A program made the position numbers and the translations under genes. Below are positions 16,190 through 24,568 of a stretch of 59,022 nucleotides of DNA, one piece after another. Position 1 is the stretch's first letter. Each line of letters opens with the position of its first letter. Under the pieces are notes generated by a model, which saw only the letters and a list, made by a program, of their open reading frames with translations, did not search any database and was not told the origin of the DNA. The stretch is from Longimicrobium sp. (GTDB taxonomy: Bacteria; Gemmatimonadota; Gemmatimonadetes; Longimicrobiales; Longimicrobiaceae): the NCBI GenBank assembly GCA_036377595.1, contig DASUYB010000189.1:1-59022 (forward strand), in the 5' to 3' direction.

Positions 16190-17959
16190 CTATCCCGCGG
16201 GCGCGGGGGGTGGAGCGGGAGGCGGCCGCGGCGCGGACCCCGGTGGGCGCTGTGGCGTGTCGCAGAGGCGGAACGAATTCTTGGCCACGCCGACGCGGCG
16301 CGGCGCCATCTCCTCCATGCGCAGCACGGCGGCGTTGGGCGCGGCCAACCCCTTGATCACGCAGAACTTGTCGCGCTCCGCCAGCAGGATGGGGTGGAGA
16401 TAGAGCGGCGCCAGGTCGCGGATGCGGTCGAACACCACGTAGCGCGCGCCGGCGTCGTGCGCGGCCATGAAGAAGGTGTCCGGTCGCGCGCTGAGCGGAT
16501 AGACTCGCCCGGGATAGCCGGCGGTGACGTAGAAGAGCGTCGGCTTGCGCGACAGCACCGCCGAGCCCGGGGGGAGCTTGCCGCGCGTCAATTCCGCCAC
16601 CGTGAAGTAGTCGCGGTACTCCTCGCTCATGCAGCGGAACTTCTCGCCCTGGCGGTACGCCTTGCTGCAGGTGTACCCGACCTGCTCCACCCGCGCCAGT
16701 CCGGGGATGGTGAAGATGAAGAGCAGCGCCGCGGCCAGCGCGGGCGCCGCCACCGCCAGCTTCGGCCGCCCCAGCGCCGCCACGCCGTCGCGCACCGCCT
16801 CGGCCGCGTAGCAGAGGATCAGCGGGAGGATGGGAAGGACGAAGCGCTCGCCCGTCCACGTCGAGGGCCAGACCAGCAGCAGGGCGACGTAGATCGGCAC
16901 CCAGAACTCGGCCAGCGCGGGCTTCGACATCCGCCGCCCCCATCCGGCCGCCGCCAGCACCATCACCGCGCCGCCCAGGATGTACCGGTTCACCCCGTTC
17001 CAGGTGAGCAGGATGGGAAGGTGCATCCCCTCGTAGCGCATCAGGTTGGTGGCGATGCGCCGCAGCATGCCGCCCGGGCCGATGTTGCCCAGCGCGGGGC
17101 GATAGGGATCGACCGCCCAGAGGTGGCTGAGATACCCCGGCGCGCCGTAGATCCGCCCGCGGATCCACCAGGCGATCGCCAGCGGGAGGAAGACGGCCAG
17201 CAGCATCCCCAGGTCGCGCCACTTGCGCCGCCACGCGAACCATCCCGCCGCGGCGACCACGAGCGGGAGCCCGGCGGCGCGCGTGAAGTTGCCCAGCACG
17301 GTGAAGATCACCAGCACCGCCAGCCAGCGCCCGTGGTGCAGCTCTCGCCCTTCCTCCCCCTCCGCCTCCGGCGCGCCCACGAGGTGCGTCGACGCCCACA
17401 ACGCCAGCATGGTGAACGCCCACGCCGGCACGTCCGACAGCTCCCAGTGCGACTGCTCCAGCACGCCCGGGCTGATCGCCAGCACCAGCGCAGCGACCAG
17501 CGCGATCTGCGGCGTCGACGTGCGCCGCAGCCAGAGGTAGGAGAGGCCGATGCAGAGGGTGGAGAAGGCGAGGACAGCGGACTTCACCGCGATCCACCCC
17601 TTCAGCCCCACCAGCGACATCGCGGCGATGATAGCCGGCCAGACGGGGGGATACTGCGTGTGCGGGCGCGCCGCCGGATCCCACAGCTCCAGGTAGGCGT
17701 GGCGCTCGACCAGCGACCGGGCGAGCGAGACGTACGCCGCGTTGTCGCCGCCGACGTGCGGGGTCGGGTTGAAGGCGACCAGCGCGAGCACCAGGTGCAG
17801 CAGCGCCAGCCCGAGCGCCACCTTCCACGGCGCGGCGGTGAGCACCGCCTGCAGCGGGCGGAACGGCGGCCTCTTCGGCGCCGCGGCGGCGCCGGAATCG
17901 GGGCGGCGCGGGTCCGGACGGCGGCCCTTGCTGCGTTTGCGCGTGGAGGGGTTGGGCAC
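16190..17959 (-). CDS. Polytopic glycosyltransferase-like membrane protein (GT-C fold)
   Basis: The product has 589 residues. A basic, Pro-rich N-terminus precedes about ten hydrophobic spans between residues 45 and 415. The first loop has the acidic pair in TPHVGGDNAAYVSLARS, and the next has HTQYPPVWPAI, both typical of GT-C enzymes such as ArnT/PMT relatives that use polyprenyl-phosphate sugars. The C-terminal 170 residues are soluble and end in a Pro/Ala tail. The sugar and acceptor are unknown. It lies directly upstream of the serine hydrolase on the same strand (66 bases), so joint work at the cell surface is possible. Confidence 0.75.
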   Translation of the reverse strand: MPNPSTRKRSKGRRPDPRRPDSGAAAAPKRPPFRPLQAVLTAAPWKVALGLALLHLVLALVAFNPTPHVGGDNAAYVSLARSLVERHAYLELWDPAARPHTQYPPVWPAIIAAMSLVGLKGWIAVKSAVLAFSTLCIGLSYLWLRRTSTPQIALVAALVLAISPGVLEQSHWELSDVPAWAFTMLALWASTHLVGAPEAEGEEGRELHHGRWLAVLVIFTVLGNFTRAAGLPLVVAAAGWFAWRRKWRDLGMLLAVFLPLAIAWWIRGRIYGAPGYLSHLWAVDPYRPALGNIGPGGMLRRIATNLMRYEGMHLPILLTWNGVNRYILGGAVMVLAAAGWGRRMSKPALAEFWVPIYVALLLVWPSTWTGERFVLPILPLILCYAAEAVRDGVAALGRPKLAVAAPALAAALLFIFTIPGLARVEQVGYTCSKAYRQGEKFRCMSEEYRDYFTVAELTRGKLPPGSAVLSRKPTLFYVTAGYPGRVYPLSARPDTFFMAAHDAGARYVVFDRIRDLAPLYLHPILLAERDKFCVIKGLAAPNAAVLRMEEMAPRRVGVAKNSFRLCDTPQRPPGSAPRPPPAPPPAPAG

Positions 17960-18002
17960 TGCGAAGCCGGGACGGATGATGGAGACGGGTGGGATCGGCA
18001 GC

Positions 18003-18032
18003 GAAAAATAACGCCCGCCGTGACGGCGGGCG
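18003..18032 (-). terminator. Rho-independent terminator after the lipoprotein gene
   Basis: Nine-base arms (cgcccgccg and cggcgggcg) flank a tga loop at 18012-18032. On the minus strand the hairpin is followed by ttatttttcgc, a proper T-run. It lies 11 bases after the stop of the gene at 18043-18885. Confidence 0.8.
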
Positions 18033-18042
18033 AGTCTTCGCG

Positions 18043-18885
18043 TCAGAAGAATCCCTTCTTCCCCCTCCCTCGCCCGTGCCCGCCGCCCCGCCCGCGCCCG
18101 CGCTCCTCGATCCGCGGCTCGACGACCCGCCGCACCGGCGCCACGACCGGCGCCGGTGGAGGAGACGGCGGCGATGCGGCCGCGCGCGCCTCCGTCCCCG
18201 CCGCGGGCTCCGCGACAGCCTCTGTCGGCGGCGCGACCGCGGTCCTGCGCGGCACGATCAGCTTCGACGCGACGACGAAGCCGTGGTCGGCGCGACCCTG
18301 CACGCGCAGCGAGTCGCCGCGCGCCACGCGCCCGATCTCCACCGGATCGCCGTCCTGCGTCGCCGCCTCCGTCGCCAGGCCGATGACCACGCGCAGGTCG
18401 GGGAGCGCGCCGTCGTCCGGGCGGAACAGGAGCGCGTCGTGCTCGGGGGAAACGGCGAGGACGACGCCGGGTGTGTCCACCTCGGCGGGGATGCGCGCGT
18501 CATCGGCGATGCGCACGCCGTTGGCCATCACCAGCCCGGCCCCGCCGGCATCGATCGTCCGCGGAAAGGCGAGGTGCGTCGCGGGATCGACCGCGAGCCG
18601 CTGGAGATCGACCGAGGTGCCCGCCGGGAGGCTGCCGAGCGCGAGGACGCCGACCGTGTCGCCGCCGCGCACCAGCCGCAGCGTCACCGGCCCGGCGGAG
18701 AGGTCGCGCAGCACGAACGCGCCGTGCTTCACCTCCGCCTCGCGCTCCGCCTCCACCGCGAACACCGACGCCGGCGCGCGCGCCGAGTCCGCGAAGTCGC
18801 CGCGGATGGTGACGCCGCTCTGCCCGCCGCCGCACCCCGCCAGCGGCAGCATCGCCATGGAGATCAGCCTGAACGCATATCGCAT
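18043..18885 (-). CDS. Lipoprotein of unknown function with Arg-Gly-rich tail
   Basis: The product has 280 residues from ATG 18885. The N-terminus MRYAFRLISMAMLPLAGCGGG has a lipobox (LAGC), so the protein is a lipid-anchored envelope protein and an LspA substrate. The middle has repeated beta-rich segments (DSARAPASVFAV, PVTLRLVRGGDTVG) resembling carboxypeptidase-regulatory-like folds. The last 80 residues are disordered: Pro/Ala/Val-rich, then a tail with repeated RG, GRG and HGRGRG ending KKGFF. No known function. The frame is open upstream to 19005, but the lipobox fixes the start. Confidence 0.75.
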   Translation of the reverse strand: MRYAFRLISMAMLPLAGCGGGQSGVTIRGDFADSARAPASVFAVEAEREAEVKHGAFVLRDLSAGPVTLRLVRGGDTVGVLALGSLPAGTSVDLQRLAVDPATHLAFPRTIDAGGAGLVMANGVRIADDARIPAEVDTPGVVLAVSPEHDALLFRPDDGALPDLRVVIGLATEAATQDGDPVEIGRVARGDSLRVQGRADHGFVVASKLIVPRRTAVAPPTEAVAEPAAGTEARAAASPPSPPPAPVVAPVRRVVEPRIEERGRGRGGGHGRGRGKKGFF

Positions 18886-18949
18886 GCGGCCGCACGGGGG
18901 CAGCAATCGTGCCTTCGGTAGGGAGATGGAGATTGGCGGCGCAACGATC

Positions 18950-19657
18950 CTACGCGCGGAAGCGGGATTCGGCAGCGGGTGACTCGAAGTGCGAGGGATG
19001 CCCATCTCCCAGGTAGTGCGTGAACCATCCCGCGGCGAGCTCGGCCACGCGCTCCAGGGCGCCGGGCTCCTCGAACAGGTGCGTGGCGCCGGGGACGATC
19101 TCCATCTCCTTGGTGCACCGCAGCGCCGCGAACGCCGCGCGGTTGAGGCCGATCACGGGGAGGTCGTCGCCGCCGACGATCAGCAGCGTGGGCGCGCGCA
19201 CCCGCGGCAGCGCCTCGCCCGCCAGGTCCGGCCGCCCGCCACGCGACACCACCGCGCCGACGCGCTCCGGCCGCTCCGCCGCCGCCACGAGCGCCGCGCC
19301 GCCGCCCGTGCTCGCGCCGAACAGGCCGACGGGGAGTCCGCGCGTCTCCGTCTGCTCGGCCAGCCAGTCCGTCGCGCCCACCAGCCGCTCCGCCAGCAGC
19401 CCGATGTCGAAGCGGAGGTGGCGCGTGCGGATGTCCACCGCCTCCTCGTCCCCTGTCAGCAGGTCGATCAGCAGCGTGCCGAGGCCCGCGCGGCGCAGCT
19501 CGGCGGCCACGTAGCGGTTGCGCGAGCTGTGGCGGCTGCTCCCGCTGCCGTGCGCGAACAGCACCACGCCGTGCGCGCCCTCCGGCACGGCGAGGTTCCC
19601 CTCCAGCGCCACCCCGCCCCCCGGCACGCGGACGAGCGTCTCCCGGTCGGTGTCCAT
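18950..19657 (-). CDS. Alpha/beta hydrolase (dienelactone hydrolase-like)
   Basis: The product has 235 residues. The hydrolase motifs are VVLFAHGSGSS (oxyanion region), the nucleophile elbow GLFGASTGGGAAL, the acid in LLIVGGDDLPVI and the histidine in PGATHLFEEPG. A matching family is often fused or paired with phosphoribosyltransferases in bacteria. Here its ATG overlaps the stop of the phosphoribosyltransferase gene by one base (TGATG). The substrate is unknown. Confidence 0.85.
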   Translation of the reverse strand: MDTDRETLVRVPGGGVALEGNLAVPEGAHGVVLFAHGSGSSRHSSRNRYVAAELRRAGLGTLLIDLLTGDEEAVDIRTRHLRFDIGLLAERLVGATDWLAEQTETRGLPVGLFGASTGGGAALVAAAERPERVGAVVSRGGRPDLAGEALPRVRAPTLLIVGGDDLPVIGLNRAAFAALRCTKEMEIVPGATHLFEEPGALERVAELAAGWFTHYLGDGHPSHFESPAAESRFRA

Positions 19658-20325
19658 CACCCCTCCTGCGCCGCGGCGAGGAGCTCGCGCACCTCCTCGT
19701 CCGTGGTCTGCGAGAAGTCCTCGTACCACAGCCCCACCGCGTAGAACGGCTCCGGCGTCAGCGCGCACACCACCGCGTCGACCTCCGCGCGCAGCTCGTC
19801 GCACGTCTCCGCCGCGGCCACGGGGACGGCCACGACGAGGCGCCGCGGGCGCATGGCCTTCAGCGCCGCGGCGGCCGCGCGCATGGTGGAGCCCGTGGCC
19901 AGGCCGTCGTCCACCAGGATCACGTCGCACCCCTCCACGCGGGGCGCCGGGCGGTCGCCGCGGTAGGCGCGCTCGCGGCGCTCCAGCTCCGCCTGCTCGC
20001 GCTCGGCCACGCGGTCGATGGCGCTCCGGGGGATGCCGAGCTGGTCGACCACGCGCGGGTTCAGCACGCGCACGCCGCCGGACGCGATGGCGCCCATCGC
20101 CAGCTCCTCGTGGCCCGGGACGCCCAGCTTGCGGACCAGGAAGATGTCGAGCGGGGCGCCCAGCGCGCGCGCCACCTCGTACCCCACCGGCACCCCGCCG
20201 CGGGGGAGCGCCAGGACGAGCACGTCGCGCGCGCCCGCGTGGTCCATCAGCAGCCGCGCGAGCGTCCGCCCCGCGTCGTGGCGGTCGTGGTAGCGCCCCG
20301 CGATCTCCGTCTCGAATGGAAACAT
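19657..20325 (-). CDS. Phosphoribosyltransferase-domain protein
   Basis: The product has 222 residues from ATG 20325, chosen because GGAGG lies six bases upstream; the frame is open to 20388. The PRPP-binding motif is [14 protein letters not shown]. The N-terminal [19 protein letters not shown] and [19 protein letters not shown] are typical of the orphan type-I phosphoribosyltransferases found beside dienelactone-hydrolase-like proteins. The two are sometimes one polypeptide elsewhere; here they are separate coupled genes. The nucleobase or other substrate is not known. Confidence 0.85.
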   Translation of the reverse strand: MFPFETEIAGRYHDRHDAGRTLARLLMDHAGARDVLVLALPRGGVPVGYEVARALGAPLDIFLVRKLGVPGHEELAMGAIASGGVRVLNPRVVDQLGIPRSAIDRVAEREQAELERRERAYRGDRPAPRVEGCDVILVDDGLATGSTMRAAAAALKAMRPRRLVVAVPVAAAETCDELRAEVDAVVCALTPEPFYAVGLWYEDFSQTTDEEVRELLAAAQEG

Positions 20326-20395
20326 CGCCGCCCTCCGCCGCCGGTACCGACGCGCGAATCGCTGCAAGATCGGCTCCGGCGCGGCCATTGCGCGC

Positions 20396-20427
20396 GAGCG
20401 GCCGGCCCCGCGTGGGACCGGCCGCTC
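20396..20427 (-). terminator. GC-rich hairpin after the HEAT/metalloprotease operon
   Basis: Ten-base arms (gagcggccgg and ccggccgctc) flank a 12-base loop. The hairpin lies 29 bases beyond the stop of the HEAT-repeat gene on the minus strand. No T-run follows, so termination efficiency is uncertain. Confidence 0.55.
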
Positions 20428-20455
20428 GGAGGCAGCGCTGGATGGCGTCTACCGG

Positions 20456-20872
20456 TCAGGAGCCGGCGTTCCGCCCTGCGTGGTGATGTGCGCCGTCCGG
20501 GAACGCCGCAGCCGCGCGCTGGGCAAAGCGGCGAACGGTCGGACTCGGATCGTCGAGCAGCGGCGTGAGCAACTCGAACGCGCTGTCGAGATCATCGCTC
20601 GACTTGCAGCTCACCGCGAAGTCCCCGAGCGCCCCCGCGGCGGAGGTGCGCAAATCAGCGTCGTCGCTGCGGGCGACGATCGCGATGATCTCAAGCGCAT
20701 CGCGCGAACCCTGAAGCCCGGCGACGCATACCGCCTGTGCAGCGAGATCCGAGTTCTCCCCGACCATCTTACGGAGAACGGGCAGAGCCGAAGGTCCCAT
20801 GGCCGCAGCACGCTCGTAGTCGGGCTCGTCGCCCGCGAATATTTCGAGAAGCTGCTTCCGGATCGCTGTCAT
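20456..20872 (-). CDS. Small HEAT-repeat protein
   Basis: The product has 138 residues. It consists of about three helical HEAT-type repeats: MGPSALPVLRKMV, GSRDALEIIAIVARSDDADLR with AAGALGDFA, and FELLTPLLDDPSPTVRRFAQ. Such proteins bind partner proteins. Its ATG overlaps the stop of the metalloprotease gene (ATGA), so it may be a partner, inhibitor or substrate adaptor of the protease; that is inference. The C-terminus is His-rich (DGAHHHAGR). Confidence 0.75.
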   Translation of the reverse strand: MTAIRKQLLEIFAGDEPDYERAAAMGPSALPVLRKMVGENSDLAAQAVCVAGLQGSRDALEIIAIVARSDDADLRTSAAGALGDFAVSCKSSDDLDSAFELLTPLLDDPSPTVRRFAQRAAAAFPDGAHHHAGRNAGS

Positions 20873-21417
20873 CTGCTCATCTCCTCACAAAGAAGCGGGC
20901 TCCCGCGGATGACCCCGACCTCCGCAGGGACGAGCTGCGGAGGGAATCGGGTGATCCTTGCAGTCCCCGAGCCAATCATGAGCCTCCGACTGTCATCTAC
21001 ATGTCCGAGTCCCAGGATATGCCCAAGTTCGTGCGCGAGTGTCCACCTCGTGGCGGTGCGGGTAACGAGCGCACCCGGCGCATCCTCGGGGTGCGCCGCA
21101 CACCCGTTCACCGGACGGAAGGTCCGTTTCACGAAATAGATCACCACCTCACTCGCCGGAACTCCTTCGCGCTCGTCGAAAAGCCGTATCTGATCGGGAG
21201 TGAGATCCTCCGGATCACATTGCCCGACGGCAATCACGTCGAGCTCAGGCACATCAAGCGTGGCCTCGGAGCAGACCTCCACGCAAATGCCGGCCTGCGC
21301 GTAGACGCGATTCGCCGCGTCGACCATCTCGGCTATCGAATAGTGTAGCGGCTCCGCCAGGATTCGTACATGGATTCGGAGCGTCAGTTCCGGCAGCGGC
21401 GCATCCGGGACGGGCAT
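20869..21417 (-). CDS. Metzincin-type zinc metalloprotease
   Basis: From ATG 21417 the product has 182 residues. The extended zinc motif HELGHILGLGH is followed by RRLMIGSG, a plausible Met-turn, so this is a metzincin-like peptidase with a minimal catalytic domain. No signal peptide is seen. The frame extends to a GTG at 21480, but that start has no proper ribosome-binding site, and the extra residues look unlike a conserved N-terminus. The pairing with a co-translated HEAT protein is unusual for this fold. Confidence 0.75.
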   Translation of the reverse strand: MPVPDAPLPELTLRIHVRILAEPLHYSIAEMVDAANRVYAQAGICVEVCSEATLDVPELDVIAVGQCDPEDLTPDQIRLFDEREGVPASEVVIYFVKRTFRPVNGCAAHPEDAPGALVTRTATRWTLAHELGHILGLGHVDDSRRLMIGSGTARITRFPPQLVPAEVGVIRGSPLLCEEMSR

Positions 21418-21510
21418 GAACCACCCCCGCACAAGTGAACGGAAGGGAAAGGGGCGACATAGATGCCGCCCTGCTTCCACTCCGTCAAGATTCTTGTGCG
21501 ACTTGCCGCG

Positions 21511-22245
21511 TCATGCCGCCACCGGCTCGCCCTCGTCCACGACGGCGGCGATGCGGGCGCGGACGGCGTCCATCAGCGCCTCGGTGCTGGTGGCCGCGAG
21601 CGCGGTGACTTCCTCGGGCGGGATGGGGGGGAGGAAGTGGATGTGGATGGTGCGCTGGCTGATGCGCCACGAGCCCTTGCGCATGATCTCGAAGCTGCCG
21701 GTGATGGCCGTGGGAACGATGGCCACGCGCGACTCGGCCGCCAGCACGAACGCGCCCTTCTTGAACGGGATCAGCCGCCCCGTCCTCGACCGCGTGCCCT
21801 CGGGGAAGATCACCACCGCGCCCGGGCTGTGGCGGATCTTCTCGCCCGCCAGCTTCAGGCTCTCGATGGCCGCCTCGCGGTTGGAGCGGTCGATGGTGAT
21901 GTGCTCCGCCGCCTCCATCGCCCGGCCGAAGAGCGGCACCTTCATCAGCTCCTTCTTGGCCACGAAGTGGTAGGGCACCTCGATCACCGAGGCCAGCGCG
22001 AACACGTCGAACCAGGAGATGTGGTTCGATGCCACCACCTGCGGCACGCCCTCGCGCACGTTCCCGGCGCCGTGGACCACGATGGGACAGCCGCTGGCCC
22101 AGATCGTCGAGCGCGCCCAGCGGCGGGTGATCATCGAATACCAGGCGGCGGGACGGCGGCCGCGCAGCGACTCGACGATCACCACCGGGCCCCACCACAT
22201 CAGCACCGCCAGCGTGACGGCGAAGGTCCACAGGGTGCGGATCAC
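21511..22245 (-). CDS. 1-acyl-sn-glycerol-3-phosphate acyltransferase (PlsC family)
   Basis: The product has 244 residues. It starts with a membrane helix (LWTFAVTLAVLMWWGPVVIV). The acyltransferase motifs are NHISWFD and VIFPEGTRSRTG, with GAFVLAAES between. It transfers an acyl chain to lysophosphatidic acid at the inner membrane in phospholipid synthesis. The GTG start at 22245 has GAGGAG upstream and overlaps the TGA of thiL by four bases. Confidence 0.9.
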   Translation of the reverse strand: MIRTLWTFAVTLAVLMWWGPVVIVESLRGRRPAAWYSMITRRWARSTIWASGCPIVVHGAGNVREGVPQVVASNHISWFDVFALASVIEVPYHFVAKKELMKVPLFGRAMEAAEHITIDRSNREAAIESLKLAGEKIRHSPGAVVIFPEGTRSRTGRLIPFKKGAFVLAAESRVAIVPTAITGSFEIMRKGSWRISQRTIHIHFLPPIPPEEVTALAATSTEALMDAVRARIAAVVDEGEPVAA

Positions 22246-23261
22246 CGCTCCTCCTCGAAATGGCGATAGCCGTGCAGCCCCAGCGGCCGCCGGTTTCCCT
22301 CCGCGTCGGTCCACCACACGCCGTCGCCGCCGGCCACGCGGCCCACGCAGCTCAGGCGCAGGCGGAAGGTCTCCTGGAACTCGCGCACGAACGGCTCCAC
22401 GGCGCCGTTGGGCGCGGTGAAGCAGAGCTCGTAGTCCTCGCCGCCGGCCAGCGCCAGCCGCAGCGCGTCGTCGGGCGAGGCGGCGCGGTGGCGCACGGCG
22501 GGGTGCACGGGGATCAGCTCCGGCGCCAGCAGCACCGCCACCCCGCTGGCCGCGGCGATGTGCGCCGCGTCGCCCGCCAGGCCGTCGGAGAGGTCGATCA
22601 TCGCCGTCGCCAGCCCCTGCTCGGCCAGCCAGCGCGCCTCGCGCACGCGCGGCTCGGGCGCGGCGAAGCGCTTCCGCGCCACCGGGTCTGCCTCCGTGCC
22701 GGCCGCCATCTGCTCCACGAACAATCCGGCGGCGCCCAGCTCGCCCGTCACCCATACCTCGTCGCCGGCGGCGGCGCCGGAGCGCAGGACGGGGTGCGGC
22801 GCCTCGCCCACGGCGGTGACGTCGATCGCCATCGCCACCGGCGAGCGGGTGACGTCGCCGCCGAGGAGGACCGCGCCGGCGTGCTCGGCGGCGCGGCGGG
22901 CGCCCTCCATCACCTGCACGGCGTGCGCCCCCGCGTCCGCCTCCGGCAGCGCGAGGGAGACGAGGATGCCGATCGGCCGCGCGGCGATCGCCGCCAGGTC
23001 GCTCAGGGCGGCCGACGCGGCGCGGCAGCCGATCTCGCGCAGCGACAGCCAGTCGCGGCGGAAGTGCACGCCCTCCACCGACATGTCGCACGACAGCGCG
23101 ATCCCGTCGCCCGCCACCACCGCGCAGTCGTCGCCCGGGCCCACGCGCACGTCGGGGCGCACGTGCGCGTGCCGCGGGAGGAAGCGGCGGATCAGGTCGA
23201 ACTCCGCGCCGGGCCCGAGTCCCGGTCCGTCGGGGGCGAGGTGGGGCGGACGGTCGCGCAT
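22242..23261 (-). CDS. thiL: Thiamine-monophosphate kinase
   Basis: The product has 339 residues from ATG 23261. It phosphorylates thiamine monophosphate to the active diphosphate. The family signature is present: VGPGDDCAVV near residue 41, SCDMSVEGVHF, ALSDLAAIAARP, LLGGDVTRSP, MIDLSDGLAGDAAHIA and LAGGEDYELCFT. The frame is open upstream to 23477, but that extension lacks family similarity. It is the first gene of a pair with the acyltransferase; no other thiamine gene is in the window. Confidence 0.93.
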   Translation of the reverse strand: MRDRPPHLAPDGPGLGPGAEFDLIRRFLPRHAHVRPDVRVGPGDDCAVVAGDGIALSCDMSVEGVHFRRDWLSLREIGCRAASAALSDLAAIAARPIGILVSLALPEADAGAHAVQVMEGARRAAEHAGAVLLGGDVTRSPVAMAIDVTAVGEAPHPVLRSGAAAGDEVWVTGELGAAGLFVEQMAAGTEADPVARKRFAAPEPRVREARWLAEQGLATAMIDLSDGLAGDAAHIAAASGVAVLLAPELIPVHPAVRHRAASPDDALRLALAGGEDYELCFTAPNGAVEPFVREFQETFRLRLSCVGRVAGGDGVWWTDAEGNRRPLGLHGYRHFEEER

Positions 23262-23388
23262 CGTTTGGCGGGAGCGGAAGCGGAACGGCTGGATCGGGTG
23301 GACGATACGGCCGGTGCGGGCGGGCGGCAACGCGGGCGGGCGGAAATGTCTGCGGATGAAAGATCGAGATCGCGAGGACGATCGATCC

Positions 23389-23865
23389 TCACCCCATGTC
23401 GCGATCGGGAGACGGCGGCGGCGCGACGGGCGACTCGGCCGGGCGCAGCTCGCGGCGCTTGCGCTCGAGATAGGCACGCATGGGGATGGCGCGCTCCTCC
23501 AGGTCGGGCATGCGCGACACCATCCGCTCCAGCTGGAGCAGGTACGACGGGTACTTCGCCATCTCCCTGAGCCGCTCGAGGTGCGGCTGCAGCTTGATGT
23601 AGATGGCGACGTGCTCGGTGTTGGCGTCGTGGAACATCTGCTCGGGGATGGCGCCGTGGTTCACCAGCGTGGCCGCCATCTCCCAGTAGGTGGTGACCAT
23701 GCGGTAGCGGGAGCTCTCCGGTCCGATCCACGCCGCCAGCACCTCCTCGGCCGACTGCGGGAAGAACTGGCTGGCGAACCAGTCGCGCGCCTGCCGCAGC
23801 TCGTCGTCCGTCCGCAGCTCGTAGAGCCTGAGGATCAGCTCGGCCGCGCCCTGCGTCTCCGTCAT
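23389..23865 (-). CDS. Hypothetical helical protein
   Basis: The product has 158 residues. It is mostly alpha-helical, with many Tyr, Met and Trp residues (YRMVTTYWEMAATLVNHG, YPSYLLQLERMVSR) and a disordered Pro-rich tail. The pattern resembles DUF4760-like proteins that have lost their membrane anchor, but this is a weak match. A signal peptide is absent. It is transcribed alone on the minus strand. Confidence 0.7.
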   Translation of the reverse strand: MTETQGAAELILRLYELRTDDELRQARDWFASQFFPQSAEEVLAAWIGPESSRYRMVTTYWEMAATLVNHGAIPEQMFHDANTEHVAIYIKLQPHLERLREMAKYPSYLLQLERMVSRMPDLEERAIPMRAYLERKRRELRPAESPVAPPPSPDRDMG

Positions 23866-23930
23866 CGTCGCCTCGCCGTGAGGGGTTCGACGCGAAGATA
23901 CGGCGCGCGCCTCACCGATCCAACAGCGGC

Positions 23931-23990
23931 CTCACGCGGAAACGCGGAGGTGCAGGGCGAGCACCCCGCGTCTCCGCGCCTCCGCGTGAG
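23931..23990. repeat. Imperfect inverted repeat of the ctcacgcgg / ccgcgtgag family
   Basis: Arms at 23931-23950 and 23972-23990 share the ends ctcacgcgga and ctccgcgtgag. It lies between the divergent hypothetical and gntR genes. The gene-free stretch 23866-24172 holds this element and, at its right end, the gntR promoter and operator. Confidence 0.7.
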
Positions 23991-24104
23991 AATCAGATCG
24001 GCACGTCGGCGCGTCGCCGGCGGGGCAGCCCGGCCGCGCCCTGTGCCCCGGTCATCCCTGCCTGGGCGCCGAGGCGAAGACAGCGAGCGCGGCGAACGAG
24101 TTCC

Positions 24105-24133
24105 TTGACGAGCGGAGAGACGCGGATTAAGTG
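24105..24133 (+). promoter_or_regulatory. Putative sigma70-type promoter of the gntR/ABC operon
   Basis: TTGACG (24105-24110) is separated by 17 bases from TAAGTG (24128-24133). The -35 is good and the -10 poor. The downstream edge enters the dyad operator, as expected for an autoregulated repressor. Confidence 0.4.
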
Positions 24134-24170
24134 TATTAGTGTGACTGGTACACCAGTACAGGTGATACAC
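24131..24170. promoter_or_regulatory. Nested dyad operator in front of gntR
   Basis: Two inverted repeats share one centre at 24150/24151: GTGTAT...ATACAC as outer arms (24131-24136, 24165-24170) and ACTGGT-ac-ACCAGT as inner arms (24144-24157). The dyad ends two bases before the GTG start at 24173 and covers the AGGTGAT ribosome-binding site. YtrA-type GntR repressors bind sites of this kind, so autoregulation is likely. Confidence 0.7.
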
Positions 24171-24172
24171 TC

Positions 24173-24568
24173 GTGCTGATCGATCTCGACCTTTCCGACG
24201 GGCGGCCGCTCTACCAGCAGATCGTGGACGAGGTGCGCCGTGCGGTGGCGCAAGGGGCGCTGAAGCCGGACGACACGCTTCCCTCGGTGCGCGCGCTCGC
24301 CACGGAGCTGCGGGTGAACCCCAACACCGTGCAGCAGGCCTACCGCGAGCTGGAGCGCGCGGGCGTGGTCTACAGCCGCCGCGGGCAGGGCACATTCGCC
24401 GCGCGCCCCGCCGGCGAGGGCGAGCGCGAGCGGCTGCTGCGCGACGTGGCGGAGCGCGCGCTGAAGGACGCCCGCCGCTTCGGCTTCACCCCGCACGAGC
24501 TGGCCGGGGCCATCGTCCGCGCGGTCGAGACGGGGGAAGACACCCTTCAACCGGAGCATGCTTCATGA
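24173..24568 (+). CDS. GntR-family transcriptional regulator, YtrA subfamily
   Basis: The product has 131 residues. An N-terminal winged helix (PLYQQIVDEVRRAVAQG, TLPSVRALATELRVNPNTVQQAYREL, YSRRGQGTF) is followed by a short C-terminal helical region of about 50 residues, the layout of the YtrA group, which lacks a large ligand domain. Members typically repress ABC transporter operons that respond to cell-envelope antibiotics. It is the first gene of a three-gene operon and overlaps the ATP-binding gene by ATGA. Confidence 0.9.
   Translation: MLIDLDLSDGRPLYQQIVDEVRRAVAQGALKPDDTLPSVRALATELRVNPNTVQQAYRELERAGVVYSRRGQGTFAARPAGEGERERLLRDVAERALKDARRFGFTPHELAGAIVRAVETGEDTLQPEHAS

Noticed and set aside
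14655-17828. Long minus-strand frame overlapping the serine hydrolase and glycosyltransferase
   Set aside because: The translation is Arg/Gly/Ala-rich without motifs, while another minus frame encodes the recognised proteins.
15341-18982. Very long plus-strand open frame (over 1200 codons) across 15.3-19 kb
   Set aside because: It is antisense to three genes with clear motifs, and its translation is dominated by Arg, His, Gln and Ala as expected for a shadow frame in GC-rich DNA.
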